A stretch of 64,000 nt of DNA from Thauera sp. 2A1 (GCF_009469595.2 NZ_SSXV01000143.1:111001-175000), one strand, 5' to 3'. Counted from the stretch's first letter, positions 44,938-54,374 are shown. Numbers and translations are program-made. The notes: a model not told the origin generated them from the sequence alone.

Positions 44938-45305
44938 CCGACGAACCCGGCGCCGATCGACTCCAGGTAGTCGATCGCATCCTCAGTCCGTCCTTCCTGC
45001 ACCAACTGCAGAAGGGTCTTGTGACGGAACGCAGGGATCGGTTCGTTCTTGATCAGGAAGATGGCGCGCTGGGTGTCGGGTTGCACCGCTGTGGCGGCCG
45101 ACAGCACCCGCATCAGGTCGCGTAGTGCGGCTTGCAGCCGGGGCGATTGGGGGTGGGTACGCAGGGTGTTGCGATGCACCCCCGCCAGTACGGCCAGATC
45201 CTGCTGCTGCAGGCCAAGGACGTCGGCGACGCCCGAGGCGGAAAGACGCGACGTGCCAGGCTCGCGTGCGGAATGCAGTACGTCGGAGAAGACCGTCGCA
45301 GTCAT
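44934..45305 (-). CDS. Xre/MbcA/ParS-type antitoxin (RES partner)
   Basis: A 123-aa protein. The N-terminal Xre-like HTH region (VADVLGLQQQDLAVLAGVHR) and the C-terminal toxin-binding domain (FLIKNEPIPAFRHKTLLQLV, EGRTEDAIDYLESIGAGFVG) fit COG5642 antitoxins. The start at 45305 was chosen because direct repeats (likely operator) lie just upstream. Its RES toxin appears broken, leaving an orphan antitoxin. Confidence 0.82.
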   Translation of the reverse strand: MTATVFSDVLHSAREPGTSRLSASGVADVLGLQQQDLAVLAGVHRNTLRTHPQSPRLQAALRDLMRVLSAATAVQPDTQRAIFLIKNEPIPAFRHKTLLQLVQEGRTEDAIDYLESIGAGFVG

Positions 45306-45335
45306 GGTCGTGCTCCTGAAGCAACAAGATAATAC

Positions 45336-45368
45336 GCACACTATATGCACACTTATTGCACAGTTCAA
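45336..45368. promoter_or_regulatory. Three 11-bp direct repeats upstream of the antitoxin
   Basis: GCACA occurs at 45336, 45347 and 45358, exactly 11 bp apart, in units GCACACTATAT, GCACACTTATT and GCACAGTTCA. The helical spacing and the position before the antitoxin gene suggest an autoregulatory operator. Confidence 0.55.
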
Positions 45369-45693
45369 GGCCGGCGCGTCCAGGGTGAGGGTCGGCCTCG
45401 CCCGATGGATCACCCCAGATTCATCCTCGGTGAGGGGTAACCCTCCCACGTCCGCCTGCTTGCGCTCGCCGGCTGACATGCGCGCCTGCCAAACCGGAGA
45501 CGATGACCCGCCGGGCGCTTCTGCTGACGCCTCTTACACCACTCCCGGGACACGATCGGAGGCAAACCCCGCGGCAGCCGTGGGGGGCGGGACCGACGCG
45601 CAAAGCGCCACCCATGTCTTCCCCCGTGACCCTGGGTCACCCTGCGTGGCATCATGCTCCACTTTCGTCATACCACGACCCCCGGCCGCCCGA
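45369..45693. other. Gap between antitoxin operator and hns-like gene
   Basis: About 325 bp; no gene recognised on either strand. It presumably holds the promoter of the H-NS-like gene. Confidence 0.45.
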
Positions 45694-46188
45694 ATGAAAG
45701 ACTTCGACGAACTTACCCTCCCGCAACTCAGGCAGCTTCACGTGCGGATTTCGAAGGAAATCGACAAGCGCGCTTCAGCTACGAAGGCCGACCTCCTCAA
45801 GCGGATGCGCAAGCTCGCCGAACAGGAAGGCGTCACCCTCGAAGACCTGCTCGGCAGAGCCACCATCGACGCGCCCGCCCAGGCCCGGGGCGCACGCCGG
45901 CGCACTGAAGCTGCCCCGACGCCGAATCAGAAGGCGCCGTTGCCCTTGAAGTACCGGAACCCGGACAATCCCGCGCAAGGCTGGTCCGGCCGCGGCCGCA
46001 AGCCCGGTTGGGTGGTAGCGTGGCTCGCCAACGGCGGCGCCTTGTCGGCGCTCGAGCACACCGGCGCGCTGAAAAAGTCCCGACGTCATGCGCCGGCGCC
46101 TGCAGAGATCGCGCCAGCCATCATGGCCTCGGACATCGACGCCGCTCCGGCCACCGCGTCCTCCGACGCATCCGCCGAGGCCACCTGA
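45694..46188 (+). CDS. H-NS-family nucleoid protein
   Basis: A 164-aa protein. The N-terminal oligomerisation helices are MKDFDELTLPQLRQLHVRIS and KEIDKRASATKADLLKRM. The C-terminal DNA-binding motif YRNPDNPAQGWSGRGRKPGW is near residue 92, followed by an Ala/Pro-rich tail. Plasmid-borne H-NS homologues silence AT-rich acquired DNA. Confidence 0.92.
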   Translation: MKDFDELTLPQLRQLHVRISKEIDKRASATKADLLKRMRKLAEQEGVTLEDLLGRATIDAPAQARGARRRTEAAPTPNQKAPLPLKYRNPDNPAQGWSGRGRKPGWVVAWLANGGALSALEHTGALKKSRRHAPAPAEIAPAIMASDIDAAPATASSDASAEAT

Positions 46189-46516
46189 CGGAACGTCCCG
46201 GCTCGCTTGCCCACCGCGCAAGTGTGCTTGTCGAGCGCCGGGAGCCCAAGGCTTTCCATGCAGGCCTCCGCCATCGCGCCCAAGGGCCACGCGTCCTCGA
46301 ATTCGGCTTCCGCGTAAGCCTCGGGTCAGCCTGCGAGGGCCCCGTCGAAGTCAGCCTGCGTCTGGCAGTTGCCGTCATCGCGCAGACAGGCGAGATCGGC
46401 CAGTAGCGCACGCTGGCGTGGCCGGGGCGCGCCTGTCGGCGTGCCAGCGGATCAGGGGTTCGACCAGGCAGGCACTGCGCCTGGCCTTACGCCTTCTCGC
46501 GCGATCAGCGGCCCAT
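46189..46516. other. Gap between hns-like and protease genes
   Basis: 328 bp; nothing recognisable on either strand. Confidence 0.45.
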
Positions 46517-47065
46517 TCAGGTCCGCCCGCCCCGCGTGTCGGCGGCAGGCCGCGCAGTGCGCAGCACCAGGATGTTGCCGCGCTGGGCGAAATCCAGATG
46601 CTTCAGGACACTCATCCCCAGCAGCACTTCGTCATCTTTCATGCCGGGGTTCAGGTGGCCGCGGACGCCCGTCAGCCGGAACGGACCAAAGGCAAGTTCG
46701 CCGATTGAGGTTTCGCGCACGGCGACTGGGCCGTTTGCGGTCATCGCTGTGCCGCAGGCACCGGGCACCAACTGCAGCGCTTCAACGAGGTGCGCGGGCA
46801 CCGCGACGTGCGTGGCGCCGGTGTCGAGCAGGAAACGCACTGGCCGACCATTGATCAGGCCCGGAAAGCGGTAATGCCCGGCACGATCGCGCCTGAGCAC
46901 CAGCTCCGTGGCGCCGGGATCGACCACCAGGTTCCGATTGGGGTGATCGCGCCGCTCGAGCACGCCGTGGAAACTGACCCAGCCCAGCCCCAGAAAAGCC
47001 ACTGTGGCCAGCAAGCCCATCGTTCGGCCCAGGCGGCGGGTGTCGGCATCGTGTCGGCTGGTCAT
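46517..47065 (-). CDS. Retropepsin-like aspartic protease (clan AA)
   Basis: A 182-aa protein with one N-terminal membrane anchor (TMGLLATVAFLGLGWVSFHG) and the catalytic motif RFLLDTGATHVAVPAHLV near residue 77. LLGMSVLKHLDFAQRGN closes the fold. It belongs to the bacterial TIGR02281-type membrane-anchored retropepsins. Substrate unknown. Confidence 0.9.
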   Translation of the reverse strand: MTSRHDADTRRLGRTMGLLATVAFLGLGWVSFHGVLERRDHPNRNLVVDPGATELVLRRDRAGHYRFPGLINGRPVRFLLDTGATHVAVPAHLVEALQLVPGACGTAMTANGPVAVRETSIGELAFGPFRLTGVRGHLNPGMKDDEVLLGMSVLKHLDFAQRGNILVLRTARPAADTRGGRT

Positions 47066-47327
47066 CGGGGGTGGATCTCCTCGTCGTCGGCCGGGGCCAC
47101 GCAGGTCAGGGGCGCGAGGTGCTTTGGCTCAGCCGGCGCCGGTTTCGTTCCGGAATCCGAATTTCACCAGGATCTGGACCGTCCGGAGGCAACACAGGGA
47201 CAGCCATCACGGTGCCAACCCACAGCAGCCATTCGATGATGAATGGGTGCGTTGTGCCGCGCCGGGCACAACACGCGCACGATTCTTTCCGCTTCGCGAG
47301 CTGACCCCAACGCCAGCGTCCAGACTT

Positions 47328-47822
47328 TCAAGCCTTTGCGCCGTTCAACCGCAGCATCAGCGTCATCGTGTGCTGTGGCGATTCCTGAAAGCCGTAGTAC
47401 TCGTAGAACTGCTTTGCGCGCTCGTGCAAGGCGTGAACGAGCAAGGCTCGTACGCCCGCGCTCTGTGACACGGTCACCGCCCGTTTGACTGCGTCCTGAA
47501 GCAGGGCAGCCCCAAGCTTCATCCCTTGGGCGCGACGATCAACCGCGAGTCGGGGCAGCACCATCACCGGGATCGGGTCGGGCATGTTTCGTCGAACGCT
47601 GCTCGTGGCCATCTGGTGCGAAACCGCACCCGCTGCCATCGCGTAGTAGCCGAATACGCGGCCCTGGCTGTCTGCGACGACGAAAGTTCGGCTGACGCCG
47701 CTCAACTGGTTTGCCATTGCCCGGCGCTTGAGCCACTCATCGAGACTGGTCTCCCCGCAGGCGAATTCGTCCAGAAGATTGGCGGCTTCGAGAGTTCGCG
47801 GCGCGTTCAGCGCCAAGCTCAT
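47328..47822 (-). CDS. GNAT-family toxin (TacT/AtaT-like)
   Basis: A 164-aa acetyltransferase. EFACGETSLDEWLKRRAMAN lies near residue 20, the acetyl-CoA region LPRLAVDRRAQGMKLGAALL near residue 88, and VHALHERAKQFYEYYGFQES near the end. Toxins of this kind acetylate aminoacyl-tRNA. The start overlaps the stop of the DUF1778 gene (ATGA), the standard toxin-antitoxin arrangement. Confidence 0.92.
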   Translation of the reverse strand: MSLALNAPRTLEAANLLDEFACGETSLDEWLKRRAMANQLSGVSRTFVVADSQGRVFGYYAMAAGAVSHQMATSSVRRNMPDPIPVMVLPRLAVDRRAQGMKLGAALLQDAVKRAVTVSQSAGVRALLVHALHERAKQFYEYYGFQESPQHTMTLMLRLNGAKA

Positions 47823-48091
47823 GCGGCGCCAGTACTCCAGGGTGCCTCGACGGCCATCAGGCGTTCAAGTCCGGGGTTGGGGCCAGGCGGAGCGTCAAGC
47901 ATCGCGGTGAACTGCTTGAACTTGCCGGCATCCAGGCTAAAAAAAACCTGATCCAGCACCACGGACCGGGCACGGTCGCAGGCCGCTTCGAGCATGAAGT
48001 CCGAGCGGTTCTTACCCAGCAGGCTGGCAGCGTGATCGATCAGGTCACGCTGCTCGGGCAGTGCCCGCAGGTTGATGGCGGCATCACGCAT
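47819..48091 (-). CDS. DUF1778 ribbon-helix-helix antitoxin (TacA-like)
   Basis: A 90-aa protein with INLRALPEQRDLIDHAASLL, GKNRSDFMLEAACDRARSVV, and a C-terminal toxin-neutralising tail (FFSLDAGKFKQFTAMLDAPP). AAGGAG seven bases upstream fixes the start at 48091. It should neutralise the GNAT toxin and repress the shared promoter. Confidence 0.92.
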   Translation of the reverse strand: MRDAAINLRALPEQRDLIDHAASLLGKNRSDFMLEAACDRARSVVLDQVFFSLDAGKFKQFTAMLDAPPGPNPGLERLMAVEAPWSTGAA

Positions 48092-48304
48092 GGAGATGCT
48101 CCTTGTTTGCATATACGTTAGATACACGATTTCTGCGCAATTGTATATCTTCCGTCAATACATTGGATGTCCTGGGCTGACGCCAACTCTGTGCCAATTT
48201 CGTGCGCAGCCGAGCCGGCCTGGTCGGATCCAAAACCGGCATTCTTCTTGCGCTCCGACCGAAATTGGGTTTATACGGGGGTGTCTTTGGGAGGAGACGC
48301 CCCC

Positions 48305-49411
48305 ATGTACGCCGCTGACGACCTCGACGTTCAGATCGAACGCATTGACAAGGAGATCGAGCTCGCGCGCAAGCGGCAGGAGCTGGCCGAACTCCTCGTA
48401 AACGCCGGGTTCTCGGACATGGAGCACGACAGCATGTCGTCGCTTCAGGACATGCTCCACGTTGCGCTTGAGGCGCAGATCAAGAAGATCCGCGGCGTGC
48501 AACCCACTGACCCGTCAGCAAGCGACTTCGCGCGTGACTGGATTACCGACAACTGGCGCAGTCGCTTCCGTCACATGGAGGTAGTGGCGGGCGTCTTTCC
48601 GCATGCTGTCGTTCAGGAAGCGCTACATGATCTGTACGCTCTGAATGCGCACAACATCGAAAAGCGTGGCGCAATCGCCGAGCTGAACGACAGCTTGCGC
48701 TGGGCGGTCGAGCGGACGACCCATCCATGGTGGCGCCGGTGGCCCGCCGGGTTGCAGCGACTGCTGAGGCGGCCAGCCGGCGTGGGCAAGAAGGCAAGCG
48801 AGTTGCGCACCGAACGCCGTCAGGACGGGATCCAGCGCTGGTTCTCGGCGCTCGCGGTCGTGTTCACGCTGACGACGGCGCTGTTCATGACGGCAATGCT
48901 CGTCGTCGGCATGCTGCAACTCTACAACGCGGTCGCGCAGGGTATCGGGATCCCGTTACAGGTGGCAGTGCTGCATCCAGTCAGCGACAACCACACCGTC
49001 ACCCCATCTCATACGGCCGAGTCTCAACCCCCCGCAGGCCACTGGATGGTGCGCGAGGACGCGGTCACGGCCGACCCGCACAAGGCGATGCAGACTAGCC
49101 TTCTCGCCCTCGAGATCATCCTAGTGGCACCGCTGCCCTACCTTCTGGTGCTGGGCCTGACGCGCTACATCAAGGCACTGGCCTACCAGGAACGCGCCGA
49201 TGAGTTTCGGCGTGAACTGCTCGAGTTCAAGGCATTCGAGGTGGCGTTATTCATCGCAATCATTGCCGCGGCCGTCGTTGAGCGCGTGCTGCGCACCGAC
49301 CTAACCTACGAGTTTTCAATCTCCGTGGCGCTGGTGATGGGCGTGCTGGCGGCCTACTATTTCCTCATTGAGCATGCGAGCAAGGCCGCCGGCGAAAAAT
49401 CAACATCCTGA
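48305..49411 (+). CDS. Membrane protein with N-terminal coiled coil, unknown
   Basis: A 368-aa protein. Residues about 5-35 form a charged coiled coil (IERIDKEIELARKRQELAEL). About 45-175 is a soluble helical domain. Four membrane helices lie near residues 178-205, 265-285, 311-330 and 338-357, with a loop of about 60 residues between the first two. No family recognised. A GGGAGGAG ribosome site precedes the start. It forms a two-gene unit with the P-loop ATPase 15 bp downstream. Confidence 0.75.
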   Translation: MYAADDLDVQIERIDKEIELARKRQELAELLVNAGFSDMEHDSMSSLQDMLHVALEAQIKKIRGVQPTDPSASDFARDWITDNWRSRFRHMEVVAGVFPHAVVQEALHDLYALNAHNIEKRGAIAELNDSLRWAVERTTHPWWRRWPAGLQRLLRRPAGVGKKASELRTERRQDGIQRWFSALAVVFTLTTALFMTAMLVVGMLQLYNAVAQGIGIPLQVAVLHPVSDNHTVTPSHTAESQPPAGHWMVREDAVTADPHKAMQTSLLALEIILVAPLPYLLVLGLTRYIKALAYQERADEFRRELLEFKAFEVALFIAIIAAAVVERVLRTDLTYEFSISVALVMGVLAAYYFLIEHASKAAGEKSTS

Positions 49412-49426
49412 ATTGTGGGAGCAGTC

Positions 49427-51442
49427 ATGCCACACATTGTTCTACGCCCGTGGGTGATCGATGCTCGTGACAATGAGACCGGGGTCGCTGGTGTGTTTGT
49501 GCGCGGCTCTGAGGCGCAAGAGTTCGAGACAGATCCCGGCAAGAACATCGTGGTCGGTGCCAAGGGAATGGGTAAGTCGCTGCTGCTGCAGAAAAAATAT
49601 CTGCACCTTGTATCGACGATCCAGGACAAAACCAACCACGTCTTTCTGCCAGGTGGAGGCGACAAAATCGAGCTTATGAGCCGCGTGGCCTTCTCGTTTT
49701 CACATCGGTCGCTGCGCGAACGCGCCCACATACTCGACTCGTCGGACTGGTGGGAACTCGTCTGGACGGTGGCGATTGCAGCGGTCGTGGTCTACCACGT
49801 TATTGAGCGGCACGTAGTGAGTGACATTTGGCAGGTTCTTGACCTGCCTGATGATCTTCGCAAGCGTCCGTTGGACAAAAGGGCTCCGCTTTACGTACAT
49901 AAAGCCGTACAAGCGCTAGTAAGGGCCCAGATCAGTGCCGAGGCGCTGGCTGTAGCGTTTTCACAGCTGCGTCCCGCGCTTGGCAACATGAGCAAGACGG
50001 TCATCGTGTTCCTCGACAACGTCGACGAAGCATTCCAGTCGGCCACGATTACCACGAATGGCAACGCGTGTCTCGACACCACCGTGTTAGAGGCAGGAGA
50101 CGATACGAGCGAATTCGAGTTCCTGGGGCCTGAGTTCTCGCTCACCGCGCAGATCGGCCTGCTCGCTGCGGTCCGCGTCTTGCGCTCATGCAAGCGGCTG
50201 CAAGTCTATGCCTCGCTACGGATTGAGGCGCTCGATAAACGACAAGCCCACCCCATGTGGCAACAAGAGCGCGCGCTGTGCGTTGAGCTTACTTGCACGA
50301 AGGACTTCGCGCGCGAGATCTTCGAGGCCAACATCGACGCGACACCAGATGAAAACTGTGCGCGGCCTGACGTTCGGGACGACCGTTACGTGCGCTTTCT
50401 CGGCTTCAACACGATTCCATTCCTCACTGATCACGGCGTGCCGGAGCCGGCATTCGATTTCTTCTATCGCCACACGCTGGGCCGGCCACGTGACCTGATG
50501 CAACTTGGTGCGGACGTGCTGAAGCTCGACGTCAAGGACCGCACCCCCGAGGCCGTGCGTACTGCGACCCTGCGCTGCGCAGGAAAGTGCCTAAAGGCCT
50601 ACGAAGGGGCAATCCTGCCCGCTTGGGATTGGCGCTGGAAATCGGCTTTTGGTGAGTTCGACACCAACGTGCTGAGCGAGGGCGACATTGTCGCAATCTC
50701 TGACCGCATCGTGAGCCGTCATCATATTCCAGAGCCGATCACCTACCTTGTCGACCGCGGACTACTCGGCACCTTGCAAGGCGCCGACGGCAAGGGCAAG
50801 CGTTTGATCCATTTTCGCGAACCTTCACGGTACATTCGAAAAGGTAATGTTCGCTACAAACACAGTCCCTATTACTTTCTGCACCCCGTTGTGCTCGGCG
50901 ACGTGCGCAAGGCCAACCAGTCGTTCCAGGTCGACCGGGTCACGATTGTTGGAAATGGATACGCGTTCGACCGGCCTATCGACGAGCCGGTCGTAAGAAT
51001 CGACGGGCTTGAAGAATCAGGCATTACGGTTCTGATCGACAGCCGCACAGTGCTCGCACTACGCAATGAGCACAGCATCTCGCCGCCGGTGTTCGCTGCA
51101 ATCACGTCGGCAGCGTGGCGGCTGGGCCAGCAGCGGGTCGAATACGATGCCTTCGCACGCGAACTCAAGCGCATCCTCGCTGCACGCATCTGCGCCGTGA
51201 ACGTGCACGACCGCGCACTACAGGACATCGTCGACGACTGGCCCAACGACGAGGCTCTGCGCAGCGATATCGAGGAGGTCATCGCCGATCTCAACTGGAT
51301 TATCAGCAAGCACCTGCGCGACCAACCATTGCGTACTGACTACCTTCACTGGGACGGCATCGCGTTCACGCTCGCGCTACCGGGCAAGGTCGACTGCAGC
51401 CCCCTCGCGGACGAGCTGGCGAGACTGTGCCCCGACCCCTAG
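49427..51442 (+). CDS. Large P-loop ATPase, partner of the membrane protein
   Basis: 671 aa. Walker A is GAKGMGKS at residues 44-51 and Walker B VIVFLDNVDEAF near residue 190. A hydrophobic stretch (WWELVWTVAIAAVVVYHVIE) at about 107-126 lies between the two Walker motifs, a layout known from KAP-type NTPases. The remaining 450 residues show no recognised domain but contain conserved-looking patches such as FYRHTLGRPRDLMQLGADVL. General resemblance is to P-loop NTPases found in mobile-element and defence loci. Function unknown. Confidence 0.7.
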   Translation: MPHIVLRPWVIDARDNETGVAGVFVRGSEAQEFETDPGKNIVVGAKGMGKSLLLQKKYLHLVSTIQDKTNHVFLPGGGDKIELMSRVAFSFSHRSLRERAHILDSSDWWELVWTVAIAAVVVYHVIERHVVSDIWQVLDLPDDLRKRPLDKRAPLYVHKAVQALVRAQISAEALAVAFSQLRPALGNMSKTVIVFLDNVDEAFQSATITTNGNACLDTTVLEAGDDTSEFEFLGPEFSLTAQIGLLAAVRVLRSCKRLQVYASLRIEALDKRQAHPMWQQERALCVELTCTKDFAREIFEANIDATPDENCARPDVRDDRYVRFLGFNTIPFLTDHGVPEPAFDFFYRHTLGRPRDLMQLGADVLKLDVKDRTPEAVRTATLRCAGKCLKAYEGAILPAWDWRWKSAFGEFDTNVLSEGDIVAISDRIVSRHHIPEPITYLVDRGLLGTLQGADGKGKRLIHFREPSRYIRKGNVRYKHSPYYFLHPVVLGDVRKANQSFQVDRVTIVGNGYAFDRPIDEPVVRIDGLEESGITVLIDSRTVLALRNEHSISPPVFAAITSAAWRLGQQRVEYDAFARELKRILAARICAVNVHDRALQDIVDDWPNDEALRSDIEEVIADLNWIISKHLRDQPLRTDYLHWDGIAFTLALPGKVDCSPLADELARLCPDP

Positions 51443-51613
51443 CAGGCTGTTGATCTGAATGGGAAGGTATCAGGCGTAAATGCCTCACCGCTGCTTGGAT
51501 CTGCGTAAAGCAACACCCCGCTAGCACGGTTGGCGGCGACCGCCCTGCGCAACCCTCGGGGCCGCAGTTCTAGGCCGAGATGCCGCTCCTGTGCCGGGCT
51601 GGCTGCTCGTTTC

Positions 51614-51641
51614 TTACCTGATAACTCTTATTATCAGGCAA
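51614..51641. promoter_or_regulatory. dif-like recombination site (11-6-11)
   Basis: TTACCTGATAA (51614-51624), centre CTCTTA, TTATCAGGCAA (51631-51641). The arms are complementary at 10 of 11 positions, and ATAA-N6-TTAT matches the inner arms of Xer dif/core sites. It sits 47 bp upstream of a tyrosine recombinase gene, its likely substrate. Confidence 0.6.
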
Positions 51642-51688
51642 GGATTTTTCACCTAATATCCGGGAAAAGGCGGTTTCCGGGAGGCGGT

Positions 51689-53476
51689 ATGGCGCAGAAC
51701 ACGGTAGTCGAACGGGCGCTGCCGCGCTACACGCGGGCGGACTTCGCGGCGCTGCGTGGGTGGCTGAACAAGCTGCCGGTGGAGCGCCTCGCCGCGCTCT
51801 ATTACACCGAGGACGATCTCGAGGCGCTCGGCTGCACCGCGCCAGGTGCGCTCGAGGCGCGCCTCGCGCTGATGCGCGATCACCTCATCGAACGGGCGAG
51901 TCTCACCAATCCGCGTCTTGCAGAAGGGCTGCGCGAAGCGCGGCGCTCGGCGCGCTGGAGTGCGGTGGCGATGCGCTATCTGTTCGATGCGGCCGAGTTC
52001 GCCTCGCGCGAACCGCAGTCCACCGATGCCCTCACCGCGTGGCTGAAACCGCGCATCAGCCGGCATCTGGCGCATGAGGGCGTGCGCGCGGTGAGCGAGC
52101 TCAAGAACCTGATCGAGGTGCGCGGCCCTGGCTGGTGGCGGCCCGTCCCGCGGCTGGGGGCGGGCAAGGCCGCGGCGCTCGAGCGCTGGCTGCGCCACCA
52201 CGAAAAAACGCTCGGCCCCCTGGCCGTGCCCGTGGCTCCTACCCGGGCTCAGCCGCCCATCGTACTGCGCCCGGACGAGCCGATCCTCGTGCCGCTCGAG
52301 CGCATGGCCCTCGCGCACGAGCTCGACGGCCGCCATGGGGTCAATCGGGCCGCAGCCCTGAGCCTCATCGCTGCCGACAACGACCTGGAGGCGGTGCAGG
52401 CCTTCCTGGTGAAGTACCGCGGCCAGGCGAAAACACAGCGCGCCTACCAGAAGGAGCTCGAGCGGTTTCTGCTGTGGTGCCTCTACGCCCGGCACAAACC
52501 GCTCTCGAGCGTGCTGGTCGACGATTGCGAAGCCTACAAGACGTTCCTCGCCGCACCCGATCCCGCCTGGTGCGGCAAGAAGGCGGGCCGCCATACCGTC
52601 TACTGGCGGCCCTTCGGCGGGCCACTCTCACCCGAATCCCAGCGCTACGCGATCACCGTGCTGAAGACGTTTTTCGCCTGGCTCATCGATGTGCGTTACC
52701 TCGGCGGCAATCCATGGGTGGCCGTGGGCGCGCCGCTCGTGGAGCAGCGCTCGGTGGCATTGCGCCTGGACAAGGCGTTGCCCGAAGATCTTTGGACCCG
52801 GTGCGCACGCGAGGGCGGGCTCCTCGATGAGGCGTGCGAGATGGGCCCCGACGAGGACGCGCGGCGCCAGGCGCGGCTCGTGCGCGCGGCGCTGCTGCTG
52901 ATCGGGCACGCCGGCATCCGGCGCGAGGAAGCGGCCCGCGCGCAGCGCCGCCACCTGAAGCCCCTGCCGGGTCAGGCCGGCGCGCTGTGGGAGCTGGAGG
53001 TGCTGGGCAAGCGCCGGAAGTGGCGCACCGTATTCCTGCCCGTGCGGGCGATTGAAGCGCTCGCCGCGCACTGGGCCGACCGCGAGGAGGATTTTGCGGC
53101 GGCCGATCACGCCGGCGCACTGCTCTCGCCGCTCATCATCCCCTCGACCCCGGCCGCCCGCGACAAGCACCTCGACAAGCTCGATGCGCCCGGCGCCGGT
53201 TTTTCGCCCGACGGGCTCTACCGGTGCCTGAAGACGGGGCTGACGCGGATCGCGGCAGATACGCGGCTCACGCTCGACGACTCGGAGCGCGCGCTATTGA
53301 AGCGCGCCGGCCCGCACGCCTTTCGGCACACCTTCGGCACCCTCGCCGCCGCACACGCGCTGCCGCTCGATGTGCTGCAACGCGTCATGGGGCACGCAAG
53401 CCTGCAGACCACCTCGATCTATGTACAGGCGGAGCGCCGGCGCAGCATCGAGGAGATGGGGAAGTTCTTCAGATGA
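51689..53476 (+). CDS. Large tyrosine recombinase (plasmid integrase/resolvase)
   Basis: 595 aa. The C-terminal catalytic domain shows the first Arg in GHAGIRREEAARAQRRHL, then HAFRHTFGTLAAAHALPLDV, VMGHASLQTTSIYVQAERRR (HxxR, H and Tyr nucleophile). A SAM-like core-binding domain starts near residue 265 (RGQAKTQRAYQKELERFLLW). The N-terminal 230 residues are an extension of unknown fold. Such long recombinases occur on betaproteobacterial plasmids and may resolve multimers. GGGAGG before the ATG supports the start. Confidence 0.9.
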   Translation: MAQNTVVERALPRYTRADFAALRGWLNKLPVERLAALYYTEDDLEALGCTAPGALEARLALMRDHLIERASLTNPRLAEGLREARRSARWSAVAMRYLFDAAEFASREPQSTDALTAWLKPRISRHLAHEGVRAVSELKNLIEVRGPGWWRPVPRLGAGKAAALERWLRHHEKTLGPLAVPVAPTRAQPPIVLRPDEPILVPLERMALAHELDGRHGVNRAAALSLIAADNDLEAVQAFLVKYRGQAKTQRAYQKELERFLLWCLYARHKPLSSVLVDDCEAYKTFLAAPDPAWCGKKAGRHTVYWRPFGGPLSPESQRYAITVLKTFFAWLIDVRYLGGNPWVAVGAPLVEQRSVALRLDKALPEDLWTRCAREGGLLDEACEMGPDEDARRQARLVRAALLLIGHAGIRREEAARAQRRHLKPLPGQAGALWELEVLGKRRKWRTVFLPVRAIEALAAHWADREEDFAAADHAGALLSPLIIPSTPAARDKHLDKLDAPGAGFSPDGLYRCLKTGLTRIAADTRLTLDDSERALLKRAGPHAFRHTFGTLAAAHALPLDVLQRVMGHASLQTTSIYVQAERRRSIEEMGKFFR

Positions 53477-53666
53477 AACATTCCCGCCCAACGCAGGAAT
53501 CCAATCTCCATGCCGCAACCGGGTAGGTTTCGGCGTTGCGCGAGACTGCCGGCGAACGCGAGGACAACGCGTCGCCGACGAGGTGGTCGATGCCTCGCGC
53601 GTCTGTGTGGCGGGACGGCGTTGTCGCGCAGTGCCGAAGCGGCCTGCTTTCGAGGACAGTACGGTC
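53477..53666. other. Gap after the recombinase gene
   Basis: No gene seen on either strand; start of a roughly 900-bp poor region broken only by a frameshifted small gene. Confidence 0.4.
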
Positions 53667-53920
53667 TCAGGATGAGCCAGCCTTTCTCCAGGCCATCCGC
53701 TCCTGGGCGTCCTTGAGATCGAGCAGCGCATCGATCATCGGGTTGAGGACGCTGGCTTCGAGATAGACGCTCAGCTTGAGAGCCGTCTTGTCTGGTGACG
53801 TGATCGTAAACCGGAAGCCGCCTCCATCTTCGGCATCCTGGTGGCGATGTACTCCATTGTTCCCACGGTGTGCTGATAGGCGATCAGACGCACAAACGCG
53901 TCGCCTTCCATGTGCTTCAT
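53667..53920 (-). pseudogene. Small unknown gene with frameshift
   Basis: One frame gives MKHMEGDAFVRLIAYQHTVG TMEYIATRMP. Another continues naturally with EDGGGFRFTITSPDKTALKL and NPMIDALLDLKDAQERMAWR to a stop at 53667. Total length (254 bp) is not a multiple of three. Joined they would make about 85 residues. The shift lies near 53830-53860. No family recognised. Confidence 0.4.
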
Positions 53921-54374
53921 GACTGGCCTCGCTGGTGAAGTGGGCGGACCGCTTCGGCGGTCCAGGTGATCCCATTGAGGTGGCCCGCACTCATCCATGC
54001 GAGCGCTGTGGTGGCCGAAGGCGAAAGGCCTGGTGACTCCGCCATTCGCCGACGTGCCCGCATCGTCGCAGCCCAAATGCGCGGAGAGTCCCCGGTTGCA
54101 CGCCACTTCATCCTGCGTGTGAGGATGCGCCTCACCGTGGTCTCGACGCGCGTCAACACCGCTTTGCTGACGTCGCATCGAACGCGTGCGTCTCGTGCAG
54201 TGCGGTCTGGTCGGCCGCTTCCAGTCGCTGCCCGATGATGGGCAGTAGTCGGGCCAGGCTGTCGGCTACGGGCCGCGGGCGGTTCGTTCTCCCTGGCAGT
54301 GCAGTCATGACCAACACCATCGCGCGCAAGGGCGTGACCGCGGCACCGAAAGTTCCTGCGCGGACCCGCCCGAT
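53921..54374. other. Gap between broken gene and rep-like gene
   Basis: 454 bp; open frames on both strands have compositions typical of non-coding GC-rich DNA and no motif. Confidence 0.4.
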
